This document shows, piece by piece, positions 15,539 to 22,878 of a DNA stretch of 54,286 nucleotides (position 1 is the first letter of the stretch; each line of letters begins with the position of its first letter). Origin of the DNA: an uncultured Eubacteriales bacterium. GTDB lineage: Bacteria > Bacillota > Clostridia > Oscillospirales > Acutalibacteraceae. The stretch covers positions 1 to 54,286 of the forward strand of contig CAKSSJ010000012.1 of the NCBI GenBank assembly GCA_934488615.1, in the 5' to 3' direction. The position numbers and the translations under genes are program-made. The notes beneath the pieces were generated by a model, which saw only the letters and a list, made by a program, of their open reading frames with translations, did not search any database and had not been told where the DNA came from.

Positions 15539-16379
15539 AACGTTCAACCTCCTTGTAGATTACTTTTTTAGCGGAACACTCCGTTCCGTAAACAAGAACA
15601 TTATCTATTATATCATAAAATCTGTAAATTTCCAGCTTATTTAAATTATTTATTGCTTCTCCGACCGTAAGCGACAGCATTTCCTCGCAATATGTCTTAA
15701 AATCCGACATATTATACCGTTTTTTCAGCGGATTAAAGCTTCCCGATTTGATATCGTCCCCGCAGTCGTCAACCGCATCAATAAGATAAACCCAGCGGCC
15801 GAGAAAATAACCGAGCCTTTTCAGCGCCGTGTTGTCCGAGGCCTCGATATCCGTTGAAACCATCTCGGCAAGCATCTTTGCGCTTGCGTCCGCCGCCTCG
15901 TCAACGCCTGCGTTCCTTTTCTCCGCCTGCGCCTGCTCCTCCATGAGCTTTCCTAATTTTTCGGCAATTACGGGATTGTTTTTCTTCGCCTTTTTATATA
16001 TATGATTGGCATAAGGCATCAGCATTTTGCAAAGCAATTTTTTGAAAAATTTGCTGTCGGCAATGTTGTCCTTGATTTTGAAATAAAACGTCAGCATGGA
16101 AACATCGGCGGTGTATGCGATATCAGCGCTGCTTTCCGAGCAGTCATAGCATTTTTTCATAGGGTTAAATGAACAGCGCGATTTTCTCATGCACACCCTG
16201 TTTTTTCTGACCGCCATTCGCAGAATTGCAAGAAAGGTAAAATCGTACGACAGCGTAAGCCTTGCAAGCAAGCCGTAGCGCTTGCCTATCGACTTGCAAA
16301 GCGAGCAGTAAACGCCCTTGTACATGTCATAATCCTTGAATTTCATTTCAGGCCTGTAAGCCCTGACATACCCCAGCAA
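15522..16379 (-). CDS. DUF5685-family protein
   Basis: 285 residues, opening LGYVRAYRPEMKFKDYDMYKGVYCSLCKSIGKRYG; this conserved start with a CxxC is typical of the uncharacterised DUF5685 family of Clostridia. More Cys follow (CMRKSRCSFNPMKKCYDCSES), suggesting a metal site; the rest is helical with a YFLGRWVYLIDAVDD motif recalling terpenoid-synthase-like Asp-rich helices. The start is a TTG (16377-16379) preceded by GAGGAAG, and matches the family's N-terminus. It is usually found beside a J-domain protein, as here; function unknown. Confidence 0.75.
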   Translation of the reverse strand: MLGYVRAYRPEMKFKDYDMYKGVYCSLCKSIGKRYGLLARLTLSYDFTFLAILRMAVRKNRVCMRKSRCSFNPMKKCYDCSESSADIAYTADVSMLTFYFKIKDNIADSKFFKKLLCKMLMPYANHIYKKAKKNNPVIAEKLGKLMEEQAQAEKRNAGVDEAADASAKMLAEMVSTDIEASDNTALKRLGYFLGRWVYLIDAVDDCGDDIKSGSFNPLKKRYNMSDFKTYCEEMLSLTVGEAINNLNKLEIYRFYDIIDNVLVYGTECSAKKVIYKEVERCEKSV

Positions 16380-16391
16380 TAGTCCACTTCC

Positions 16392-16841
16392 TCAGAATAA
16401 GATAAAAGCCTTGAATTTATTTCCGCATATCGGGCAGGTTATTTCACGCTTGCCGCGTTTTTTTGAAAGCCTGAGATTTTCCTTACAGCAAGGGCACACT
16501 CTGAATCTGTGCGTCCTGAAGAATTTTATCCTTAGCTTCTGCCTTTTGAACCAGCGGTTAAGCCTTCTGACGTTTTCGGTATAGTTTGTCCTTACAAGCA
16601 GGCTGTCAAACCAATCGCCCTCACGGCGGCGCTTTTCGATATTTTTCGACAGCACGCGGAACACGGCAAAGCCGAAAACGGCAAGCGCAAGAAAATAGAA
16701 GATGAAATAAACAACACGGTTCCGCATAAACGAGCCGATACCGTTCAGCAATAAATTCAAAAGGATCAAAAAGCCTGTCAGCTTATCAAACCCATATCTG
16801 CCGTACATAAAATTATATAGTCTTTGCATAAAACTGTTCAT
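16392..16841 (-). CDS. Small membrane protein with C-terminal zinc ribbon
   Basis: 149 residues. Two transmembrane helices lie at about 20-38 and 44-62, then a strongly basic segment (KRRREGDW, RWFKRQKLRIKFFRTHRFR), then a zinc ribbon CPCCKENLRL...CPICGNKF with two CxxC knuckles. The basic tail and the ribbon suggest nucleic-acid or ribosome contact at the membrane, which is speculation. It precedes DUF5685 by 12 bp in the same direction. The ribosome site is weak. Confidence 0.7.
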   Translation of the reverse strand: MNSFMQRLYNFMYGRYGFDKLTGFLILLNLLLNGIGSFMRNRVVYFIFYFLALAVFGFAVFRVLSKNIEKRRREGDWFDSLLVRTNYTENVRRLNRWFKRQKLRIKFFRTHRFRVCPCCKENLRLSKKRGKREITCPICGNKFKAFILF

Positions 16842-16901
16842 TTTAAGATTGACCCGCTTTCGAGCTTTAATAACCTTATCGGTTTACGCTATATATTATA
16901 C

Positions 16902-16929
16902 TTGACATTTAATTGCAAGGTGTTACAAT
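16902..16929 (+). promoter_or_regulatory. Promoter of the FliB-like gene
   Basis: TTGACA (16902-16907), 16-nt spacer, TACAAT (16924-16929), about 60 nt before the start. Confidence 0.65.
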
Positions 16930-16988
16930 TTTATTAACAATTTTAAAAAGAACAGTGTTTTTGCTGTTACGGAACGGAAGATCACAGG

Positions 16989-17966
16989 ATGAAAATTGTA
17001 AAACCGAAATATTTTGATTCTTTTAAATGCGTTGCCGACCGCTGTCCCGACACCTGCTGTGCGGGCTGGGACGTTGAGATCGACGACGCTTCGGCAGAGA
17101 ACTACAAAAACGAAACTGGCTGTCTGAAGCAATATTTTGACAGGCACCTGACAACGGACGAGGACGGATATATTTTTTCTCTCGAAAACAACCGCTGTCC
17201 CCTGCTCAACGACAACAACCTTTGCCGAATTCAGCTTGAGAAGGGCGAAGCGGCACTTTGCGACACCTGCCGACTTTTTCCGAGATACTTCGACGATTAC
17301 GGCGAAATTCGCGAGACGGGTCTCGGTCTCGGCTGTCCCGAGGCGGCGAGGATTTTGCTCTCCCCCGAAACGGACGTTAGCCTTGACAGGACGGTTGAAA
17401 GCCCCGACAGGATTTATAACCTGCTGACGGAAAAGCGTGAGGAGTTTTTTGCAATTCTTGACAATAAAAGCTTTGACCTCAAAATGAAGCTTTCCGCAGT
17501 GCTTTTCTCCGCCGCTGAATTTCAAAGCGACATTGACAAGGCTGACATGCTCGGCGGCGACAGCACAGTTGATTTTTCCGAGTGCGTCAAGGTTCTCGAA
17601 AAAATGGAATACATCAGCGATGAGCGCAAAGAAAAGCTCACTTCACTCTCGGACGAAAAAGCGATCTATCACAACAGCGAAAAACATGCCGAGGACATCG
17701 TCCGGCTTTTCAAATATTACCTCATGCGATACATGATGACGGCTTGCTTCGACCTCGACCTGCTGACAAAAATCAAATACGGCATCTTCGCATGCATCAT
17801 CACCGAAAGGCTCTACAACAGCGTACCCGAGCTGAGCTTTGACGAGCGTGTGGAAATCCTTTACGGCTACTCAAAAGAGGTCGAATATTCGCAGATAAAC
17901 CTTGATATTCTCGACGACGCAATGTATAATGATTTTACAGTCGCCGAGCTTATAAATCTTTTATAA
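16989..17966 (+). CDS. FliB-family Cys-cluster protein (flagellin lysine N-methylase-like)
   Basis: 325 residues. The N-terminal motif FKCVADRCPDTCCAGWDVEID (Cys14, 19, 23, 24) followed by CPLLNDNNLCRIQ and LCDTCRLFPRYF is the Fe-S/metal-binding pattern of FliB and its relatives. In Salmonella FliB methylates flagellin lysines. No flagellar gene is in this window, and such proteins are widespread in non-motile Clostridia, where the substrate is unknown. The C-terminal half is helical without recognisable motifs. Confidence 0.75.
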   Translation: MKIVKPKYFDSFKCVADRCPDTCCAGWDVEIDDASAENYKNETGCLKQYFDRHLTTDEDGYIFSLENNRCPLLNDNNLCRIQLEKGEAALCDTCRLFPRYFDDYGEIRETGLGLGCPEAARILLSPETDVSLDRTVESPDRIYNLLTEKREEFFAILDNKSFDLKMKLSAVLFSAAEFQSDIDKADMLGGDSTVDFSECVKVLEKMEYISDERKEKLTSLSDEKAIYHNSEKHAEDIVRLFKYYLMRYMMTACFDLDLLTKIKYGIFACIITERLYNSVPELSFDERVEILYGYSKEVEYSQINLDILDDAMYNDFTVAELINLL

Positions 17967-18033
17967 AAAAATAATTCCCCCTTGCAATAATTCACATTGT
18001 CAAAACGTGTTATAAGTGAAAGGAGGCAATATC

Positions 18034-18519
18034 ATGATATTTTTTATGTCGGGAAAGGACGCTTTCCCATATGCATTCTCCCAATTCACCGATACGGTCT
18101 ACCGCGTTGCCGTTCACAACTCGGCGAGACCTGCCGATGCGGAGGACATCACGCAGACTGTGTTCGTCAAGCTCCTTGAAAGCGATAAGGTTTTCAGGGG
18201 TTCTGAGCATCTGAAAGCGTGGCTTATCCGTGTTACAATCAATCTTTGCCGTGATGAACTGAGAAAGAACTCAAATATCGTGCTTTGCGAGTCTCCCTTG
18301 CCGAATAACACGGTGCAAAGAGAGGATTCCGTCCTTGAAGCGGTCAGAGCGCTGCCCGAAAACTACCGCAACGCAGTCTATCTCCACTATTACGAGGGCT
18401 ACACCGCCAAGGATATCGGCAAAATTCTTGATGCAAAGCCGAACACCGTCCTTTCATGGCTCAGCCGCGGCAGAGAAATGCTGAAGAAAGAAATGATCGG
18501 AGGTTTTGACAATGAATAA
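18034..18519 (+). CDS. ECF-type RNA polymerase sigma factor
   Basis: 161 residues with sigma region 2 (about 15-80, including ADAEDITQTVFVKLLE and the -10-recognition helix LKAWLIRVTINLCRDELRK) and region 4 (about 105-155, LPENYRNAVYLHYYEGYTAKDIGKIL). The longest frame starts at a GTG six codons upstream, inside the Shine-Dalgarno region; AAAGGAGG sits 7 nt before the ATG at 18034. The gene overlaps the following DUF4349 gene by 8 nt. That membrane protein is probably its anti-sigma partner or a co-regulated product. Confidence 0.92.
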   Translation: MIFFMSGKDAFPYAFSQFTDTVYRVAVHNSARPADAEDITQTVFVKLLESDKVFRGSEHLKAWLIRVTINLCRDELRKNSNIVLCESPLPNNTVQREDSVLEAVRALPENYRNAVYLHYYEGYTAKDIGKILDAKPNTVLSWLSRGREMLKKEMIGGFDNE

Positions 18520-19486
18520 ATCAGATTACATCAGAGAGGTCGATGAGCTTCACGCTCCCGATTCGCTCAAAAAAAATATTTCCGAGCTTAAGCCAACGCA
18601 CTCGGCAAAGCTCAAAAGAAACAAAAGAGTAACGGCAATCGTCGCTGCCTGTCTTGCCGTTGCGGTATTGATAGGCGGAGCTTACGGCGCAGGCTCGTCT
18701 CTTTCCAAAGATAAAGGATCAATCGAAATCGGCGGCAACGGCATATACAACTATAACGAGTCAAACGGTGCGACTGAGGACAACAGCTCATACGGAATTC
18801 CGAACGTTACTCCCTCGTCGGCACAGAAGCTTATTAAAACCGCTTCCGTTAAGTTTGAAACCAAGGATGCCGACGACCTGATCGGAAAGATCAGCTCTCA
18901 GGTCAGCTCACTCAAGGGCTACACCTCATCGCTTAATCAAAGAAAAAATGACGGATATCTGACGGTTGAAACAAACGTCTGCGTCCCTGCCGACAAGCTT
19001 GATGAATTCCTTGCTTTCCTTGAAAAATCGGGAACTATCACATCAAAAAGCATTGAAACCTCGGATGTAACTGACGATTACACAGATACCGAAAGTCAGA
19101 TCAAGGCGCTTGAAACCGAGGAAAAAGCTCTGCTCGGCATACTTGCCAAGTGTGAAACGGTTCAGGATACAATGAATGTTCAGGAAAGGCTCACAAGCGT
19201 CAGAGGCGAGCTTGAATCACTCAGATCGCAGAAGAAAAACTACGATCAGCGCATTGCTTATTCAGAGGTTTTGATCAACATTTCAGAGGTTGAACGCGTG
19301 AAGAAATCACCGACAAGCTTCGGCTCGCAGGTCAGCGAGAAATTTTCCGAAAGTCTTTACAATATCGGACAGTTTTTCAGAAATCTCGGAGTGTTTGTTC
19401 TCGGCGCAAGCCCATATCTTGCGATCATCGCCGTCGTAATCGCAGTTGTGATTATAATTATCAAGAAAAAGAGAAATAAAAAGTAA
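18512..19486 (+). CDS. DUF4349 membrane protein, probable partner of the ECF sigma factor
   Basis: 324 residues. A short cytoplasmic N-terminus (about 38 residues) leads into a transmembrane helix (VTAIVAACLAVAVLIGGAYG), then an extracytoplasmic DUF4349 domain with LIKTASVKFETKDADDLIGKI and a coiled coil (about 180-240, ESQIKALETEEKALLGIL), and a second helix near the C-terminus ending in KKKRNKK. Overlap with the sigma gene and the short cytoplasmic head suggest an anti-sigma role, but no zinc anti-sigma motif is visible. GGAGG lies 8 nt before the ATG. Confidence 0.8.
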   Translation: MNKSDYIREVDELHAPDSLKKNISELKPTHSAKLKRNKRVTAIVAACLAVAVLIGGAYGAGSSLSKDKGSIEIGGNGIYNYNESNGATEDNSSYGIPNVTPSSAQKLIKTASVKFETKDADDLIGKISSQVSSLKGYTSSLNQRKNDGYLTVETNVCVPADKLDEFLAFLEKSGTITSKSIETSDVTDDYTDTESQIKALETEEKALLGILAKCETVQDTMNVQERLTSVRGELESLRSQKKNYDQRIAYSEVLINISEVERVKKSPTSFGSQVSEKFSESLYNIGQFFRNLGVFVLGASPYLAIIAVVIAVVIIIIKKKRNKK

Positions 19487-19497
19487 GAGAGAATTAC

Positions 19498-19530
19498 AAA
19501 AACCGACCTTCAAACGAGGGTCGGTTTTTA
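19498..19530 (+). terminator. Terminator of the ECF sigma operon
   Basis: AAAAACCGACC and GGTCGGTTTTT form an 11-bp stem, 12 nt after the stop, ending in a T run. Confidence 0.9.
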
Positions 19531-19611
19531 TTTCCCGTTTTATTTCTTTCAAAGCAGTAAATATCCCCGATTTTTGTCGCATAAAATATATTATATTTTG
19601 TCCTTTGTCCG

Positions 19612-19640
19612 TTGACTAAGCGGAGCATTTGTGATATGAT
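19612..19640 (+). promoter_or_regulatory. Phosphoglucomutase promoter
   Basis: TTGACT (19612-19617), 17-nt spacer, TATGAT (19635-19640), 50 nt before the ATG. Confidence 0.75.
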
Positions 19641-19689
19641 TTACATGGAAAAATATAAGAGAATTTTTCTTAGGTAAAGGAGCATTGTT

Positions 19690-21330
19690 ATGGACTACAA
19701 AGAAAAATATCAGCAGTGGCTCAGCTTTGACGAAGATACAAAGGCGGAGCTTCTCGCAATCACCGACGAAAAAGAAATTGAGGACAGATTTTATAAGGAT
19801 CTCGAGTTCGGCACAGGCGGTCTGAGAGGAATCATGGGCGCAGGCGCCAACAGAATGAACAAATACACAGTCAGCAAGGCTACTCAGGGTCTTGCGGATT
19901 ATCTCAACGCCGAATTTGACGGCGAAAAGAGCGTTGCCATCGCTCACGATTCAAGAAACAATTCAAGACAGTTTGCAATTTATGCCTCTGAGGTTCTCTG
20001 CGCGAACGGAATCAAGGTTTATCTTTACGATACGCTTATGCCGACTCCCGTGCTTTCGTTTACGGTAAGGCATCTCGGCTGTACGGCAGGTGCGGTCGTT
20101 ACCGCCAGCCACAACCCGAAGGAATATAACGGCTACAAAATTTATGACGAAACAGGCTGTCAGCTCTGCCCCGATCAGGCAAACAAGGTCATCGGCTATG
20201 TAAATGCAATTGAGGATCTCAAGGCGGTTCCGCATATGGACCTCAAAGAAGCCGCCGAGAAAGGTCTTTATCAGCCGATCGGCACCGAGGTTCTTGACGC
20301 TTTTCTCAAAGAGGTTAAGAAGCAGTCGCTTTACGAAGAGCCTTCGGACATCAGGATCGTTTACACTCCCCTCCACGGCACGGGCAATATCCCCGTAAGA
20401 AGAATCCTTGAGGGCATGAATGTTTCTGTTGTCAAGGAGCAGGAGCTTCCCGACGGAAACTTCTCAACGGTCCGTTCCCCGAACCCCGAGGAAAAGGACG
20501 CTCTCACACTTGCTCTCAAGCAGGCCGAAAAAGAGGACGCGGATTTTGTTTTCGGCACCGATCCCGACTGTGACCGTATCGGCGCAGGCGTTAAGCATGA
20601 CGGCAAATATGTTCTCATCACGGGCAACCAGATGGGCGCGCTCCTCGTTAATTTTGTTCTCAATATGAAGAAGGCTTCGCTCAACAGCAAGTCAACTCTT
20701 GTCAAGACGATCGTCACAAGCGAGCTTGGCGCAAATATTGCAAGAAGCTTCGGACTTCAGGTTGCAGAAACCCTCACGGGCTTCAAATACATCGGCGATC
20801 AGATCAACAGATATGAAAAAGCGGGCGACAGAGAGTTCGTTATCGGCTACGAGGAGAGCTACGGCTACCTTGTCGGCACACACGCAAGAGACAAGGACGC
20901 GGTCGTTTCTTCGATGCTTGCCTGCCAGATGGCTGCTTACTACTACAATCAAGGCAAGACCCTCATTGACGCTCTCAACGATATTTACGATGAGTACGGC
21001 TACTATCTTGATGCGCTTGACACCTTCGTTCTCAAGGGCATTGAGGGCGCTCAGAAGATTCAGAGCCTCATGACGGAGTTTCGTGAGAACGGAAGTAAGT
21101 TCTTCGACTCGATAAAGGAGATCATCGACTTCTCAAAGGGCATTGCAGACCTGCCGAAGGAGAATGTTCTCAAGTACATCTTTGAGGACGGCTCATGGAT
21201 CGCGATAAGACCCTCGGGAACAGAGCCGAAGCTCAAGGTTTATTATTCGATTCAGGACAAGAGCAGAGAAAATGCGCACGCACGTCTTGAGGCGATAAAA
21301 GCAAAGCTCCACGAAATCATCAACGGCTAA
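19690..21330 (+). CDS. pgcA: Alpha-phosphoglucomutase / phosphomannomutase
   Basis: 546 residues, four-domain alpha-D-phosphohexomutase interconverting hexose 1- and 6-phosphates. The phosphoserine loop is VTASHNPKEYNGYKIY, the metal loop DPDCDRIG, the sugar-binding loop GYEESYGYLVG, and the phosphate-binding loop RPSGTEPKLKVYY. Length and the N-terminal YQQWLSFDEDTKAEL match PgcA of Firmicutes, which supplies glucose 1-phosphate for UDP-glucose and cell-wall glycans. It has its own promoter and a strong ribosome site (AAAGGAG, 7 nt). Confidence 0.93.
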   Translation: MDYKEKYQQWLSFDEDTKAELLAITDEKEIEDRFYKDLEFGTGGLRGIMGAGANRMNKYTVSKATQGLADYLNAEFDGEKSVAIAHDSRNNSRQFAIYASEVLCANGIKVYLYDTLMPTPVLSFTVRHLGCTAGAVVTASHNPKEYNGYKIYDETGCQLCPDQANKVIGYVNAIEDLKAVPHMDLKEAAEKGLYQPIGTEVLDAFLKEVKKQSLYEEPSDIRIVYTPLHGTGNIPVRRILEGMNVSVVKEQELPDGNFSTVRSPNPEEKDALTLALKQAEKEDADFVFGTDPDCDRIGAGVKHDGKYVLITGNQMGALLVNFVLNMKKASLNSKSTLVKTIVTSELGANIARSFGLQVAETLTGFKYIGDQINRYEKAGDREFVIGYEESYGYLVGTHARDKDAVVSSMLACQMAAYYYNQGKTLIDALNDIYDEYGYYLDALDTFVLKGIEGAQKIQSLMTEFRENGSKFFDSIKEIIDFSKGIADLPKENVLKYIFEDGSWIAIRPSGTEPKLKVYYSIQDKSRENAHARLEAIKAKLHEIING

Positions 21331-21342
21331 GCCATTATTTTG

Positions 21343-21371
21343 TTGACAAAGCGGCAACTGTTGTGTATAAT
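21343..21371 (+). promoter_or_regulatory. tRNA-Leu promoter
   Basis: TTGACA (21343-21348), 17-nt spacer, TATAAT (21366-21371): perfect consensus, about 20 nt before the tRNA. Confidence 0.92.
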
Positions 21372-21385
21372 ATAACAGTTGCCGC
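21351..21385. repeat. 12-bp perfect inverted repeat spanning the tRNA promoter
   Basis: GCGGCAACTGTT (21351-21362) and AACAGTTGCCGC (21374-21385) flank the -10 hexamer with 11 bp between them. There is no T tract, so it is not a terminator. Confidence 0.75.
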
Positions 21386-21391
21386 ATATAT

Positions 21392-21478
21392 GCCGGTGTG
21401 GCGGAATAGGCAGACGCAAGGGACTTAAAATCCCTCGGTGGCAACATCGTACCGGTTCAAGTCCGGTCACCGGCACCA
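21392..21478 (+). tRNA. tRNA-Leu (anticodon UAA)
   Basis: 87 nt with encoded CCA. Acceptor stem GCCGGTG/CACCGGC, anticodon stem AGGGA/TCCCT with loop CTTAAAA (anticodon TAA), a long class II variable arm (about 15 nt around CGGTGGCAACATCG) and T arm ACCGG-TTCAAGT-CCGGT. The long variable arm and anticodon identify leucine. It is followed at once by a terminator and is transcribed alone from a consensus promoter. Confidence 0.98.
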
Positions 21479-21480
21479 TT

Positions 21481-21508
21481 AAAAGCACTTCTTCGGAAGT
21501 GCTTTTTT
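21481..21508 (+). terminator. tRNA-Leu terminator
   Basis: AAAAGCACTTC-TTCG-GAAGTGCTTTT: an 11-bp stem with a stable TTCG tetraloop and six T. Confidence 0.95.
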
Positions 21509-21549
21509 GGCAGGCAGTAAAGAATTTAACCGCAAAGGAGCGGATTCCT

Positions 21550-22104
21550 ATGACAAACAAGCCATACCGTCTCGGAATTCTTGTCGGGCGCTTTCAGACG
21601 CTTCATTCGGGTCACGCCGATATGATCAGCAGAGCCGTCGAGCTTTGCGGCAAGGTCGGAATTTTTGTCGGCTCGTCGAACGAATCGGGCACAAGCAAAA
21701 ACCCGTTTTCTTATGAAACAAGAGAGGACATGCTCAAAACCGTTTTCGGCGAAAAGATTTACGTCTATCCCCTACCCGATATCGGCGTCGGCAACAATTC
21801 GGCATGGGGCGATTATGTTCTGAAAAATGTCGCTGACCGCTTCGGCGAGATGCCCGATCTTCTTGTCTCGGGCAAGGAGGCAAGACGTGTCAGCTGGTTC
21901 GACAGCGTTGAGGGTTCGTCGATCGCCGAGCTTTATATCCCGAAAACAATTGACATTTCGGCAACGGAAATGAGAGATTTTCTTATCAATGACGATTTTG
22001 AAAGCTGGAAAAGCTACACCGACCCGAAGCTTTGGGGCAAGTACGAAAAGCTGAGGCAAGAGGTGCTTTTGTCAAAGGACAATAACGAGACGCATAGTAT
22101 ATAG
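21550..22104 (+). CDS. NadM-like adenylyltransferase (nucleotidyltransferase)
   Basis: 184 residues. The Rossmann-like start YRLGILVGRFQTLHSGHADMI carries the HxGH motif (HSGH), GSSNESGTSKNPFSYETREDML follows, and the C-terminal ISATEMRDF corresponds to the ISxTxxR nucleotide motif. This is the archaeal NadM/NadR-type nicotinamide-nucleotide adenylyltransferase pattern, so NAD synthesis or salvage is likely, though another small-molecule adenylyltransferase is possible. The open frame extends upstream through the tRNA; AAAGGAG 9 nt before the ATG at 21550 fixes the start, after the tRNA terminator. Confidence 0.75.
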   Translation: MTNKPYRLGILVGRFQTLHSGHADMISRAVELCGKVGIFVGSSNESGTSKNPFSYETREDMLKTVFGEKIYVYPLPDIGVGNNSAWGDYVLKNVADRFGEMPDLLVSGKEARRVSWFDSVEGSSIAELYIPKTIDISATEMRDFLINDDFESWKSYTDPKLWGKYEKLRQEVLLSKDNNETHSI

Positions 22105-22212
22105 GACAGCTTTGCTGACTTAAATCAAATAATTTACGTTACATTTCAAGCCTCCCCTTGTATGTTTCAAGAGGAGGCTTGATAAACGCTGAGAAAGTCT
22201 GATAAAATAGCT

Positions 22213-22296
22213 TTCGGCGCAGAAAAAACATCTTGCCTCCCCTGCAGTGGAGGTGTTGAGCGAAGCGAAACGGAGGGGTTATTTATAAGTCAGATG
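22213..22296 (+). repeat. Dispersed palindromic repeat, type A copy
   Basis: TTGCCTCCCCTGCAGTGGAGG core, a short GAGCGAAGCG hairpin and ACGGAGGGGTTATTTA tail, matching 24391, 42841 and (inverse) 6491. Confidence 0.75.
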
Positions 22297-22303
22297 AAAC
22301 CTT

Positions 22304-22438
22304 ACTCCCTCAGTCACAGACAAGCTGTGACAGCGTCTCGCTGCGGCTCGGTCACGTCGCGGCTCTGACAGTTCACCGAACTGTCATTCACTACCGCGCC
22401 GACACTTCGCTACCCCAGAGGAGGAGCCCACGCTCACG
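22304..22438 (+). repeat. Dispersed repeat, type B copy
   Basis: Nearly identical to 9634-9768. Stem 1 is TCACAG-acaag-CTGTGA and stem 2 is GACAGTTC-ACC-GAACTGTC (22367-22385), with paired changes relative to the other copies. It is followed to about 22515 by an inverse two-hairpin copy (GTCACGAC/GTCGTGAC). Confidence 0.8.
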
Positions 22439-22579
22439 GCAAATTTCATAAGACTTTAACCAAACCCCTCAGTCACGACACAAGGTCGTGACAGCTCCCC
22501 TAAAAGGGAGCCAAGCCTATTTTCTTCTGACTTTGAAATTTTATCTAACTTAATTTTTTATAAAACCTCAGTTTTATTT

Positions 22580-22645
22580 GTAGGGGCGACCATCGGTCGT
22601 CCGCTTTTATTTTCTGCTGTCTTTAGCGGACGTGCACGCCCCTAC
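22580..22645. repeat. Palindromic element D (GTAGGGGCG/CGCCCCTAC)
   Basis: 9-bp outer arms at 22580-22588 and 22637-22645 with inner arms CGTCCGC/GCGGACG. A related left half occurs at 42934-42990 (GTCGTCCGCTTTTATTTTC). Confidence 0.65.
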
Positions 22646-22790
22646 TAAATCAAAGTTAATTTCATTAAACTTTTTAATGCTTTGCAACGCAAAGCCACCG
22701 CTTCTTTTCACTCTTCACTTTTATCCCTTCTCTCGACTTGAACCTCTCAGTCAGCTGCGCCGAAAGCTCCCCTACAGGGGCGCCCACGCT
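22622..22790 (+). repeat. Composite repeat, inverse copy of 6910-7078
   Basis: It contains the CGCCCCTACTAAATC end, the palindrome GCTTTGC/GCAAAGC, ACCGCTTCTTTTCACTC, TCTCGACTTG and the AGCTCCCCTACAGGGG hairpin, in the same order as the other copy read on the opposite strand. The gene-free stretch 22105-22820 is filled by these repeats. Confidence 0.75.
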
Positions 22791-22823
22791 CCATGATAAT
22801 TTCTGCATACCTTGTTATGATGT

Positions 22824-22856
22824 AAAAAAACAGGACTGTGATTTCACAGCCCTGTT
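22824..22856 (-). terminator. Terminator of the aminotransferase gene
   Basis: Minus strand ACAGGGCTGTGA / TCACAGTCCTGT, a 12-bp stem with one G-U pair and a 2-nt loop, followed by TTTTTT. It is about 22 nt after the stop. Confidence 0.9.
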
Positions 22857-22878
22857 AATTTTTTGCTTTAAATTAAAT

